The notes beneath the pieces were generated by a model. That model searched no databases and was not told where the DNA came from. It was given only the letters and a program-made list of their open reading frames with translations. Made by a program: the position numbers and the translations under genes. Below are positions 33,523 to 43,523 of a stretch of 64,000 bases of DNA, piece by piece; positions within the stretch are counted from its first letter, which is position 1, and the number at the start of each line of letters is the position of its first letter. Source of the DNA: Neoarius graeffei (taxonomy: Eukaryota > Chordata > Actinopteri > Siluriformes > Ariidae); contig NC_083590.1 in the NCBI RefSeq assembly GCF_027579695.1, positions 21,478,610 through 21,542,609 on the forward strand. The letters run 5' to 3'.

Positions 33523-35306
33523 TGTGGCGTAATGCTACTAAGGTGTCTGACTACGCCACCCCTAGATGGACACTAGGGGAACTCAAATTACCATTACACT
33601 CATACCAGGACACAGGTTCGGGTACTGAGATGACAGAGACGTGTTTCCATACACAGAAATAAATTTTATTAATACAAGAGCATGACAATAAACATAAAAA
33701 GCTGACATCAGACTGATTTAAAAACACACAATAAAAGTCACTGCAAAGCTTCTCAATTGGCCATGGTCACACAGTAAGTCACAATTCATGCATGCCCACA
33801 TTCAGGGTGGGGAAAACAAACACAGTAAAGGACTTGTTAATTCACACCAGAACAGAGGCAGAAGAGCAAGTGTATGGATCTTAAGTAGACTGATTGTTGG
33901 TAACATACAAACACTTGCAAATAAACTCATTCAGACAACACAAGACAAACATGCGCACACAGGAGCAACTGAGGCACACTGGTGGGCGTCCAGCCGCCCG
34001 TCAATATGGATGCCAAAAACCCACCCCAGGCACACGTGTGCAGAACCACACTCACCTCACACAACACGACAATTGGTCAATCACACAGTGAGAACAATCA
34101 CTACACACAGAAGAGGACCCACCACCTGAAGGACGCTGTCCCCACCACCGGCGCTCCGCTCCTGTGTATACAAAAAAAAAAAAATTATGAACCTCACACA
34201 CCCTCATACACTCACCCATACACACAAAAACCTACATACAACCACACAATTATGGGCGTCACACACCCACCCACACACACACGGGTCCAAAAGACCCAAA
34301 ACACAAACAATAATAAAAATATTCATAAACAGCAACACGAGACTCCACAGCAATAAGCCTCCTCTCTATGATGCAACCCAAAAGTGACAAAATGACACGA
34401 CCAAATAATAAAGAAACAAAACCAAACAATGAGCAAGAAGCCCTTAGCCCTGGCACTCAGCCAAGAGCTGTACTCCACAGTCACTTTACACACGCACACA
34501 CACACTCATTCACACAAAGTCTGAGAGCAAAGAATTCAAGCTGCAATGGCCAATGGTCCACGGTATTAGAGAGCAAAGACGTGGACACGTCAATGCAGTC
34601 GTAAACAACGGGCAAGGCAAAGCAAAGCAGCAGTTGTTCTAGCCGGCAAAGTCACTTCCTTGTGAGATGGTATCTAAAAAAATGACACACAGAAGTACAC
34701 TTAGTAAACAGCCAGCCCAATAATTTCACCGCGCAACTCTAATTATTAAAACAACCTACCTGAGTGACACTGATTAATGCACGGAACTCGTAGCAAAATG
34801 CAGCATGCAAATCAAGTAATGATGCGATAACACTGGAACACATACAACAGTGGGCTTACTAAACAGCTGGCCTGATAATCCCATAATGCGACTCGGTTAA
34901 AAACATACCTAAGCAACAACTTGTGGATACAAGAAGCCCACGACAAGATATAGCAGGTGAGCCGAACGATGGTGCATTAACCGGCGTAATCTGATGGGAA
35001 ATGTAGTAGCCGCAGTGTATAAAAGATCAGAAGCGCGCCCTGAATTAGGGCTGTATACAAACTATAATATCCCGCCGGTAACGTGATTGGCTGCCAAAAG
35101 AAAGCACAGAGCCAACCAGGAACCAGGAATCAGGCGATTGGCTGTCACAGAGCAACGCAGAGAGCCAACCAAAACCAAAGTGGAAAAGTTGGGGGGGAGG
35201 GAGCCCAATCATAATCAGCATGATCAGAGTAACGAGAGAGAGAGAAAGAGAGACCCATGGACATAAGGTAAACAAACTATATTTTCACCCAGTCCATCCT
35301 GCCACA
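33523..35306 (-). mobile_element. Probable solo LTR (1784 bp, TG...CA, TSD CGAG)
   Basis: The insertion interrupts B' at a point known from copy B. It begins TGTGGC and ends GCCACA and is flanked by CGAG at 33519-33522 and 35307-35310. TG...CA ends with a short inverted repeat and a 4-bp duplication are LTR features. On the minus strand an AATAAA lies near the 3' end (about 33665), consistent with minus orientation. No gag/pol frame is present: the open frames at 33788-34356 are low-complexity His/Thr-rich readings of ACAC-rich sequence. A DNA element with 6-bp ends is the alternative. Confidence 0.7.
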
Positions 35307-35422
35307 CGAGCATACTCTGATAAGTTATCGCTAGTTGTTTGCACTACAGCAGCCGTTTAGACCACCAGCTATTTCACTTCCGGTAAAACCGCTAAGAAAA
35401 GTCACGTGACTGAAACCTAGCA

Positions 35423-35810
35423 ATTCCAGTGTGCTCATTTTCTAGCCAAGTACTACTAGCAAAGTTGTTGCCTAAACACTGTGACCTCATGTGACACCAC
35501 CACACTACACTCATTCTCTGGCCATTCTTGCTAACCTGGATTACTGGATGGCCTGGTAGTTCTCAGAACCATGGTTACATTCATAACCTACCATTCTTCT
35601 TCCTTATGTTCTGGACCAGGTTGGATTCCTAGGAAAGACAGTATATCAAAATCATCATGAGGGTAGTATAATCCTTGGAAAAACTTACAATAAGCACTGA
35701 TACATTTTTCTGTGGCTAATTATGATCACTCAAAGCATCACTACTGTTCCCGCTTGGGTCCTGAATTTAATATTTAATATTGCTCTCTACTTATGATAAT
35801 AACTCAGTAT
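35423..35810. other. No recognisable feature
   Basis: Unique-looking sequence, no motif-bearing frame. Confidence 0.35.
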
Positions 35811-35811
35811 G

Positions 35812-35935
35812 TTAATACTGTACTCTATTGAGGACGAGAATCATTCAATCTATTAACACTGTTCTGTACTAAGGATAAGAATCACTAAATTTATTTATAC
35901 TGTATTCTACTGAGGATGAGAATCAGTCAAGTTAC
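35812..35935. repeat. Tandem repeat, 41-bp period, about three units
   Basis: Units start TTAATACTGTACTCTATTGA (35812), TTAACACTGTTCTGTACTAA (35853) and TTTATACTGTATTCTACTGA (35894), each with a GAGAATCA-like motif. A degenerate further unit lies near 36038. Confidence 0.75.
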
Positions 35936-36206
35936 AACTCTACCTACTGCCTTCTGTTGGATCACTCAAGCACCAATACTTATCTTAGATGAGAAAGACA
36001 AAGTCCCATTACTGTACTATGTCAATGATGAAATACAGACACTGTATTCTAACAAGGATGAGAATTATTTAGAGTCATATACTGTGCATGAGTGTGATCA
36101 AAATTCACTCAGACACACTACAGAAAGCATGAAAACTTTTAGCCTGTAGAATCTGGTGATCGTGGATGGTGAAATAAATGTTACAAATGTCCTTCGGTCA
36201 GACCAT

Positions 36207-36310
36207 TGGTAAGAAAATCCTATTGTACCAAACCTCAGCACTGCCAAGCAGGCACTGTTGGGCCCTTGAACAAGGTCCTTAACCTTGCTCCAGAGGTGCT
36301 GTATCATGGC
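36207..36310. repeat. Teleost dispersed repeat fragment
   Basis: 'cactgttgggcccttgaaca' followed by 'aggtccttaaccttgctcca' is a common fish SINE-like segment. Both ends are indistinct. Confidence 0.5.
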
Positions 36311-36609
36311 TGATCTTACACCCTGATGCCAGCTTCTGGGGATCCTGGATCCTCGTCCATCTCAGAATCCCCAGACTTGTCCAATGTTCCTGCAGAATAG
36401 CATGACCTGGGAGAAATGTTCAATAAAGAAAATGCCCTTTCTCTGCCCCTACACTGGCCATTGATTTCCTCCCTGGAACATCACTACCCACCAGTCGGCT
36501 GTACAACCTGTCCCATCCAGAGACAGAGACATACATTAAATGAGTCCCTAGTTGCTGGCATAATTTGATTCTCTTCTTTCTCTGTTGGCACTGGGTTCTT
36601 TTTTGTGAC

Positions 36610-37710
36610 TGAGAAAAACGGTTCATGAGGTCCTTGCATCAATTACCAGGGATGATCACCCTCAAAAACAAATACTTTCTGCCCCTGATTAATTCAGCAT
36701 TCGAGCCCATCCCTGGGGCCAGCATTTTTAGTAAACTAGACTTACAGAACACCTGGTCAGGATACAGGAGGGAGACGAATTGAAGGCTGCCTTCAATAGC
36801 CCCCTTGGTCACTTTGAATATCTGGTAATGCCTTTTGGCTTGACCAGTATTCCGGGCCCTGGCAAATTATGTCCTTAGGGACATCCTTAACCATGCTATC
36901 TTTGTTTACCTTAATGACATTCTAACCTTTCCCCACAACCTCCAAGAACACACCCTTCATGTTCGGCAGGTACTCCAGAGGCTCCTGGAAAATAAACTGT
37001 TCCTGAAGGCCAAAATATGTGAATTCCATTTTCATTCTGTAAGTTTCTTTGGCTACATTATTGAGAGAAGGAAAGTGAGGACGGACTCCCCCACCCAAAA
37101 AACAATTCCAAGTGATGGCCCAAACCCACAACATTAAAACAGCTCCAGCGATTCAGAGACTATAGCTGGGTGGCGGCTCCCCCATTAAGCTTACCTCTCT
37201 GTCGATCCCATTCTCCTGGATCCCCTGAAGCAGACCTGGCCTTCGTCAAACTCAAGAAATACTTGCCCTTTGTTCCTATTCTGGTTCAGCCTGACCCAAC
37301 TCGCCAGTTCATTGTGGAGGTGGGTGCTTCCAACACAGGAGTGGGGCAGTCCTCTCCCAGTACTCCATCCCAGAACAAAAGCTCCATCCTTGTGCTTATT
37401 TCTCTTGCCATTTATCCCCTGCAGAGCATAATTATGATGTTGGGAACCTGGACCTGCTTGCTGTGAAACCCATGTTGTAGTGGAGACATCCAATGTAAGT
37501 AAATCCAGACAGCTAAACATGGCATACATCCAGATAGCTCAATGATTTAACTCCTGCCAAGCCCGTTGGGCAGTTTAAGTTCACCCTCACCCAGGTTCCA
37601 AGAATGCCAAGCCAGATGCCCTCATTTGCCAGTATGTCTCCGAGATTAAGGCAGTGGTTAAGAAGGCCCAACAAATTCAACCTGATCCAGGTAATACCCC
37701 CCAATCATCT
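36610..37710 (+). pseudogene. Decayed Ty3/gypsy pol (RT and RNase H), second copy
   Basis: RT motifs read in shifting frames: CINYQG near 36635, a degenerate MPFGL-like segment near 36825 and [10 protein letters not shown] at about 36901, where the catalytic YLDD has become YLND. RNase H follows with [12 protein letters not shown] (about 37303), and KPDAL near 37610 is the end of the domain. Stops and indels are dense. It resembles the element at 1-2100 but is a separate copy with a different surviving part, and has no integrase or LTR in view. Confidence 0.82.
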
Positions 37711-38304
37711 CTCAGTCTGTTCCCAGGTTCTTCAGTGGTTCCATACTTCATGGTTCACCAAGGAGTCAACTACTTGAAAAGAAAAATTCTTTGGGGCTAC
37801 AGCTCTGAATACCCAGGCCAGGTGACGCCTTTGAGTATGGACACCAGAAATACGTGTAATTAGAATTGATTTTAGTGTTCAGTGTTTGGGACGAGAGGTA
37901 CAAGAAACATGAGTCTGAATACAACTACATAAGTGTTTGTTAAAACCTGTACGAGTGACTTGATGAAATGCAGGTGTGAGAATAACAAAGTGTATCACAC
38001 ATATGTGTAGGTGCTTGCCTATTTTGCACAGAAATAACATTTGCATACATATAGTGTTAAAGCATGAATAAATGCAGGGACATAAAGCCACTTATGCTGT
38101 GTGAAGTACTCATCTCTTCTCCTAAACAAGGGGTCCTTTCTGATGGAAATCAGCGGCACTTGTCCACCTCCGAGTGACCTCTCGTCTCCTCCACCTCACT
38201 CAAATAACATTTATTTACAGCTGAAAGATTTAAAAAAATGGCTGAATGAATCAAAAGCTTCAGAGTTTAACCCTGAGTTGCTGGCACACACACACATCGC
38301 ATGT

Positions 38305-38349
<45 letters not shown>

Positions 38350-38660
38350 CTCTCTCTCATGCTCTCTTTCTTTCATCTCCACCCACTCATAATTCACAGT
38401 AGGGCAACTCCAGCTTACTCATGCTCTAAGCTTTCCAGTCAGATGAACTGTTTATGAAACAGCAATGGCACACAATGGCAATATGGCATAATGGCAAATA
38501 ACTTGGGTTATTTGGATATGGTAAGGGTTCTAGCTTTCTTAATAGGCTAAACATGGACTATTCTCTGAAAGGTAAACTCCTAGTTGTAAACCATTTACCA
38601 CCCATAAGGGCTTTTCCACTTGAGTAACCCTTAAAGCAGGGGTTTTCAATTGTATCCAGA
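37711..38660. other. No gene seen; (TC)n microsatellite
   Basis: (TC)n lies at about 38310-38358. The frame at 38101-38457 reads through the microsatellite and is not credible. Confidence 0.4.
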
Positions 38661-38692
38661 AAGGGCCACAGTCGCTACATGCCCCAATGGAG

Positions 38693-39662
38693 CACTTGCA
38701 TGTGACGTCACATCCGATCCAGATTGTAAACAGACGCCACCTTGTCGGTCAAACGCCATATTTCTGCCTTCTACTTCTGCTTCTACTTCTACTTCTACCT
38801 TTTCTTCTGGAAAACCCTACTATATACAATTCTACTACGTCAACTCCACTGAAAATCAATAAAACATAAGACGAGTGGAATCCTGTGTCCAAGTCCTTCC
38901 CTTTCAAGTGTGGGAAACCCATGATGCTCACATACACTTGACAGTAGGCTGCCACGGGACCCTGACAGGCATGCAAAATGGATTGCTGCTATCAGGTATA
39001 CCGTATATACAGTAATAGTGATAGACTACTGTACAAGCTGTCCCTACCTGTGCACATTTTTTATGTTTTTTGTGTGTATTTTTGCATGTTGTTCGTCTGT
39101 ACCGGACTTCAATATCCACTACAACCGTATGGACTTACTGGACATTGGTTTCCAGCAGAAAATGACGGTTTGTAGCAATTTCCATCGCATGCACAACATT
39201 CCGGACGAGATAACGAGACCAGCGGGGTCTCAATACTTAAGTGACTTACCCATCCAATGAGGATTGTTATTTTCTTGTTTACAAGATACCACATCTGAGT
39301 CGCTGACAAATCCTGAATTTCTGTAAAGATAACTGTCCAGAGATTTATAAGCACGCAGTGCTTCACCACTGAACAGCGAGGGAAAGTTAATGAGGTAATT
39401 ATACACATCTGGGTATTCCGCTGGCAGTTCAATATCCACTGACACGGTCGTGAAAACTACGTCTGCTAATCGATAAGGGTCACTAATCTGTAGGTCATTT
39501 ATTTTAGACATATATCTAGTTATCTGTTCATTAGAAAAATGAGCCGTGTAGTCCGTCGGTTGAAATGGATCCATTTTGTACACGAGTGCAGCAGTATTCA
39601 GCGGTGTTTTTTACCGACAAGATGGCGGCTGTTTACATTCCGGTCATGTGACTGCAAGAGGT
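38693..39662. mobile_element. ISL2EU-like transposon C, non-autonomous, TSD AT
   Basis: Inserted in the left inverted repeat of the 38669-40557 element. Comparison with the intact right repeat shows an AT duplication. Ends: GGAGCACTTGCATGTGACGT on the left, AGACCTCTTGCAGTCACATG from the right. Both run into GTAAACAG(A/C)CGCCA(C/T)CTTGTCGGT. The end layout matches transposon A (AGACCC...CACGTGAC...GTAAACGCG). A SWIM/YqaJ-type exon reads inward from the right end. Confidence 0.75.
39230..39583 (-). pseudogene. SWIM/YqaJ-type protein first exon, divergent member
   Basis: The frame opens MYKMDPFQPTDYTAHFSNEQ about 80 bp inside the right terminal repeat. It contains SDPYRLADVVF, AEYPDVYNYLINFPSLFSGE and ALRAYKSLDSYLYRNSGFVS. 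The series DPYRL - YPDVYNYL - KSLDSY - GFV is collinear with GIDPYSL - FPDISNYL - KSMEAYN - GWV in transposon B, but the sequences are otherwise very different, so this is a distinct lineage of the same protein. The ATG near the end, next to the terminal repeat, looks like a genuine start. Reading becomes unconvincing after about 39300, where an intron or deletion is likely. Confidence 0.6.
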
Positions 39663-40557
39663 CTATACACAATCCTCCTCCTCAGTCTTCTTTTCCTACA
39701 AGTTATGACACGGAAAAATCCCAAAGCTGTGGGTTCCCATGTTAGAAATCATGTATTTTGTAAACTATTAGCTCCATGGTCAGTCTACCAACCTTATTTT
39801 GATCATGACTCAATAAAGATTACTCGGCCCAACATGCTATTCAATTCAAGTCAATCATATTGATCCAAACAGTCAATATTTTTTTTCAACCAAGAAGAAA
39901 ACTTCCAATTTACTCCACCGGTGCTGCCATTTTGGAAATCACATGATGCATTGCTGCGTGCTGATTGGTTGCAAGGTGAGTGACGTTGAATTAATCTGTA
40001 AGAAACCACGCACCAATGTTTTAAATGTGTACTGTCAAAATGAGTGACAAAAATAAAAAAAACAGGACTAAAGGTTCAGAACACACCGTGTCATGGTGTT
40101 GTATGGAATGGAAGGGTTGGAAATTAAACAAGTAGTACACAAAGTCTAAATTTATGATACACTATGTGGCTTCAAATCATTATTCTGAAGTTTATTTGGG
40201 CGCTGATTAGGGGTTGCTGATAGATCCGGCGTGTAAGATTCACGTGCGCTGTTTGAGCTTTGGCCAATCAGCGTGCAGGAATGCAATCATGTGATTTTTA
40301 ATCATGGCGACGCTGGTGGAGTAGATTAACTTTTTGGCTCGATTCAGAAAATCACCAGCAGGGGACACGAATATTGATTTGAAGTTGCTGAAATGTTGAT
40401 TCAGGAATCCTTTATTGTTCTGTGATCAAACGGAGACTGAGTGATTGTATGTGGAGTGAACCGTCTATGAATTACAGCTTTGGGGATTTTTCCGTGTCAT
40501 AACATGTAGGAAAAGAAGACCGAGGAGGATTGTGTATTGTGGCATGTAGCGACTGTG

Positions 40558-40735
40558 AAAAGGACCAGTGTGACTACAGGCTTTCATTAGTCCCAATCAC
40601 GAGCCAGACCTGATTTAATAGTTCATCTTTGTCTCCCCTCAACTATCAACTGTGCTTTCAATTTGGCTGTAATGAAAACCAGCAGCCACACGGGCCCTTT
40701 GCAGATAAGATTGAAGACCCCTGCCTTAAAGGTCG
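40558..40735. repeat. Teleost dispersed repeat (host of the 38669-40557 insertion)
   Basis: The left part is 'ttttcaattgtatccagaaa' at 38643-38668. The right part contains 'acaggctttcattagtccca', 'cctgatttaatagttcatct' and 'aatgaaaaccagcagccaca'. It allows the insertion point to be read. Confidence 0.6.
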
Positions 40736-40769
40736 CTGGGAACTACGAGCTAGCTCATTAATTATCCAA

Positions 40770-41044
40770 TTAGCCCTTAAGGAACTCTCAGAAAACCACT
40801 TTTTTTTTTCAAACAATGTAGGGTACTGTATAGTTGAAGGGTTCCTCTACATGTCAAAGTTCTAAAATGGATCTGCTTACAAAACAAAAACGTTCCTCGA
40901 AAGGTTGTTTGGGTAGTGAATGGATCTAATTTACTAAAGTGGTTCTACAAGGAACCTTTTCTAAAAGAAAAAACCCTTATCTGTTGTAGGATTTAAATAG
41001 AACCTTTAAAACCTAAAAAAAAACAGATGCTATACAAAAGTGTT

Positions 41045-41124
<80 letters not shown>

Positions 41125-41340
41125 GTGTTCTTCAGGTGTTCTTTGGATGGTTAATGATTCTAAGTTAAGAAAGTGATTCTCAGTGGCAACTTTTTATTAA
41201 AAAAAAAAAAAAACACCTCAGTTGGAGGTTCTAAATTGGACCATTCAAGGTTTCCACAGCTCAGATGCTAGTTGAAAGCTTTTCCTTTCTTTCTTTCTTT
41301 CTTTCTTTGACAAAGATCAATATCTTACAATCTCAAATAG
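40770..41340. repeat. GGTTCTTC/GAACC-type repeat with (TCTA)20 microsatellite
   Basis: Short motifs such as 'gttctacaaggaacctttt', 'ttcttcaggtgttctttgg' and 'gaggttctaaattgg' recur, a familiar fish foldback repeat. A (TCTA)20 tract occupies 41045-41124 and an A tract lies at 41198-41213. Confidence 0.6.
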
Positions 41341-41396
41341 TTTTGGAAAGTCACTTTTCCCCCCAAATCTCACCACTTTGACGCAAAACCACACTC

Positions 41397-41403
41397 TGAC
41401 GTA
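41397..41403. promoter_or_regulatory. CRE-like half-site upstream of tac1
   Basis: TGACGTA about 320 bp upstream of the TATA box. A second candidate, GCGTCA within AGGCGTCATCTC, is at 41632-41637, and an E-box CACGTG is at 41684-41689. Vertebrate tac1 promoters are known to use CRE/AP-1 and E-box elements. Function here is inferred. Confidence 0.35.
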
Positions 41404-41714
41404 TTCTAGTCTGCTCATTTTAGCTCCGGGATCTCTCTCTCTCTCTCTCCCCCCCAAGTACCTTTTTAGTAATTCCTACGTAACTCTGTCATTAGGGAGT
41501 GAGTGCCACTGTCTCTCCTCTCTTCTGCTCTCCTCCCTCCCCCTCACACACATCACAACAGCAGTGCACAGTATATAGGAACTTCACCCGGGTTCAAGAA
41601 AAAAAAAAAGAAAAACTCGGTCATCACCCAGGCGTCATCTCCTGTGAAGGACATCAGGGTGAGGGGAAGAGTTTTTGGGAAGACACGTGCCAAGCACATT
41701 TATTTATTTTCTGC

Positions 41715-41721
41715 TATAAAA
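41715..41721 (+). promoter_or_regulatory. TATA box of tac1
   Basis: TATAAAA in the context CTGCTATAAAAGCCG, 192 bp upstream of the start codon. Transcription would start near 41745. If no 5' intron exists the 5' UTR is about 160 nt. An upstream non-coding exon, as in mammals, cannot be excluded. Confidence 0.65.
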
Positions 41722-41906
41722 GCCGTGCTGTGTGTGTCTGATCAGTGAGAAAAGAAAAAGCAGGGGAACAATACAGGAGCGGTCTTTCTTCACAGCATCT
41801 CTCTCTCCGTCGCTCCCTCAGTCCTCCACAGCACACTTTTAGGAGGACCCTGACTCTGGGACATTTGATTTTTTTTCTTTTTTCTTTTTTTCTCCTCCAC
41901 TCCATA

Positions 41907-42020
41907 ATGAAGTTGCTGCTCGCAGTAGTGGTGCTTTTTCTTGCACTAAATGAAGTATTTGCTGAGGAAATGGGTCCAAATGAAGACCAGGATTACTGGG
42001 CAAATGGCTATCTAGTGCAG
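41907..42020 (+). CDS. tac1: tac1 coding exon 1 (signal peptide, acidic propeptide)
   Basis: 38 codons in phase 0, ending YLVQ at donor GTAAGT (42021). It carries the start codon (CATAATGA context), the hydrophobic signal sequence and the acidic EEMGPNEDQDYW propeptide. Confidence 0.95.
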
Positions 42021-43446
42021 GTAAGTGGGTTTATGAGAGAGAAAAAAGAAGAAAGAAAGAAAGAAAAATCTATTGTTTTGGTTTAGTTAGGAAATCACAC
42101 CTCTTTATAACAAATAAATCACTAATTATGAAATGTTGTTCATGATGAAGTTCATCTTAATGTCTCAGTGTCTAGTTGGACTTAAAAATTTTATTAAAAT
42201 GCTGGATTTTTTACTTTTGTAGCAAATGTATCCTTATGTATTAAAAGACATTACTTATGAACCACAATTTGAGATCAAACAACGCAAAGATCAATACAAG
42301 TCAATGCAATTCCAGTAAATGAATTTGTGTCGCTGTCCAGTACTGAAACAGATTGTTGCTTGTTTTATACGCATCGCACGTCTCCCATTTGACTTTGCAC
42401 CCTGGAAGACAGCCAAGCACTCTCCAAAGAGCCATGCTATGGTATGAATATGACAGACAAAGAAAGAGCTCGAGAGCTAGTCTAATTTATGAAAATTCAA
42501 GCAGGTTTTTTTTTTTTTTTTAATACATCAGAAAATCCACAGAGGAAACCCTTCACACTGAACACTGTTTCAATAACCACCACTGATAACGGTTAATACA
42601 TTAATGAATTAAGCTTTTTAAAGATTTCAGTCTCTCCCAGTTGTTTCAATCATCTTGACGTGTCTGCTATAAATCAGTACATTACCAAACGCACAAGGGA
42701 CACTGAAATGGAACTCGATGATTGATATTAGTTTTTTTTCTGCACACTATAAAACCTTTTTCCCTTCCCGTCTCATTTTACACTCATCCAATAACCCTTC
42801 CTAGGATGACTGGCTTCAAGCCGATCCCTTCAGAGAGATACTCAAACGGATAACGAGAAAACCACGGCCACATCAGTTCATCGGTCTAATGGGGAAGCGC
42901 TCCTCCGGTAAGACCATTTCATCCTAAAGCTCTCTCGCCCTGTCTTCCTCTCTTCCTTCGAACCTTTATTGATAGACTCAGTAAATAGATCAACCAATTC
43001 AGTAGTGTTCTTAAGGTTATTAAGGATAAAATGAAGCTGCTGGAATAACCAGATGTTCTTTTTTTTTTTTGCATGTTTTTGCCTCCCAAAAGCTAACACA
43101 CAGATTACACGAAAAAGTAAGTACTGTAATTAATTATTTGAAAATTTTTTTTTACATTTTTTGAAGGTTCATATTGTAATATTTATGTAAAGTGGGTGTA
43201 TGTGGAAGTCATTGGAATAATTTACATGTACTGTATTAGATAGGCAAGATGAGTATTTGCTAAAGCCCTAAAACTCTACAACGCTTAGGTTTTCTGCTTT
43301 TAGAAAAGGTTTTGGCACCAATTTAGTACATTAGAACCAATAACCATGCAAAGAACCTGCCTTTTTTTTTGGAATTAGATAGACTGATAGAAAGACAGAT
43401 TGATATGGGGTAAGAGGAGCATTTTGTATGAAGGTGCATGTTTACA

Positions 43447-43523
<77 letters not shown>

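Larger units (their letters stand above)
33066..35422 (-). mobile_element. ISL2EU-like transposon B', inverted truncated copy
   Basis: Inverted relative to B. The right end at 35422 reads in reverse complement TGCTAGGTTTCAGTCACGTG and is followed by AT. Homology to B covers the terminal repeat, the exon, the donor site and the first ~140 bp of the intron, and stops at about 33066 (TCTAGGTCTTTAAAGGGGTT). The other terminal repeat is missing. The 33523-35306 segment is an inserted LTR-like element. Confidence 0.75.
38669..40557. mobile_element. hAT-like element (CACAGTCGCTACATGCC ends) hosting transposon C
   Basis: The ends are perfect 17-bp inverted repeats CACAGTCGCTACATGCC (38669-38685 and reversed at 40541-40557), continuing as an inner inverted repeat of about 60 bp (39669-39731 against 40473-40538). 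The surrounding fish repeat gives an 8-bp duplication with two differences, GAAAGGGC / AAAAGGAC. The 8-bp size suggests hAT or P-like, and the CACAG end is not the usual hAT form. The 39740-40470 interior has no transposase. Confidence 0.75.

Noticed and set aside
33788-34356. His/Thr-rich open frames
   Set aside because: They are readings of ACAC-rich sequence inside the probable solo LTR, with no domain.
38101-38457. 118-codon secreted-looking protein
   Set aside because: Its core Leu-Ser repeat comes from a (TC)n microsatellite.
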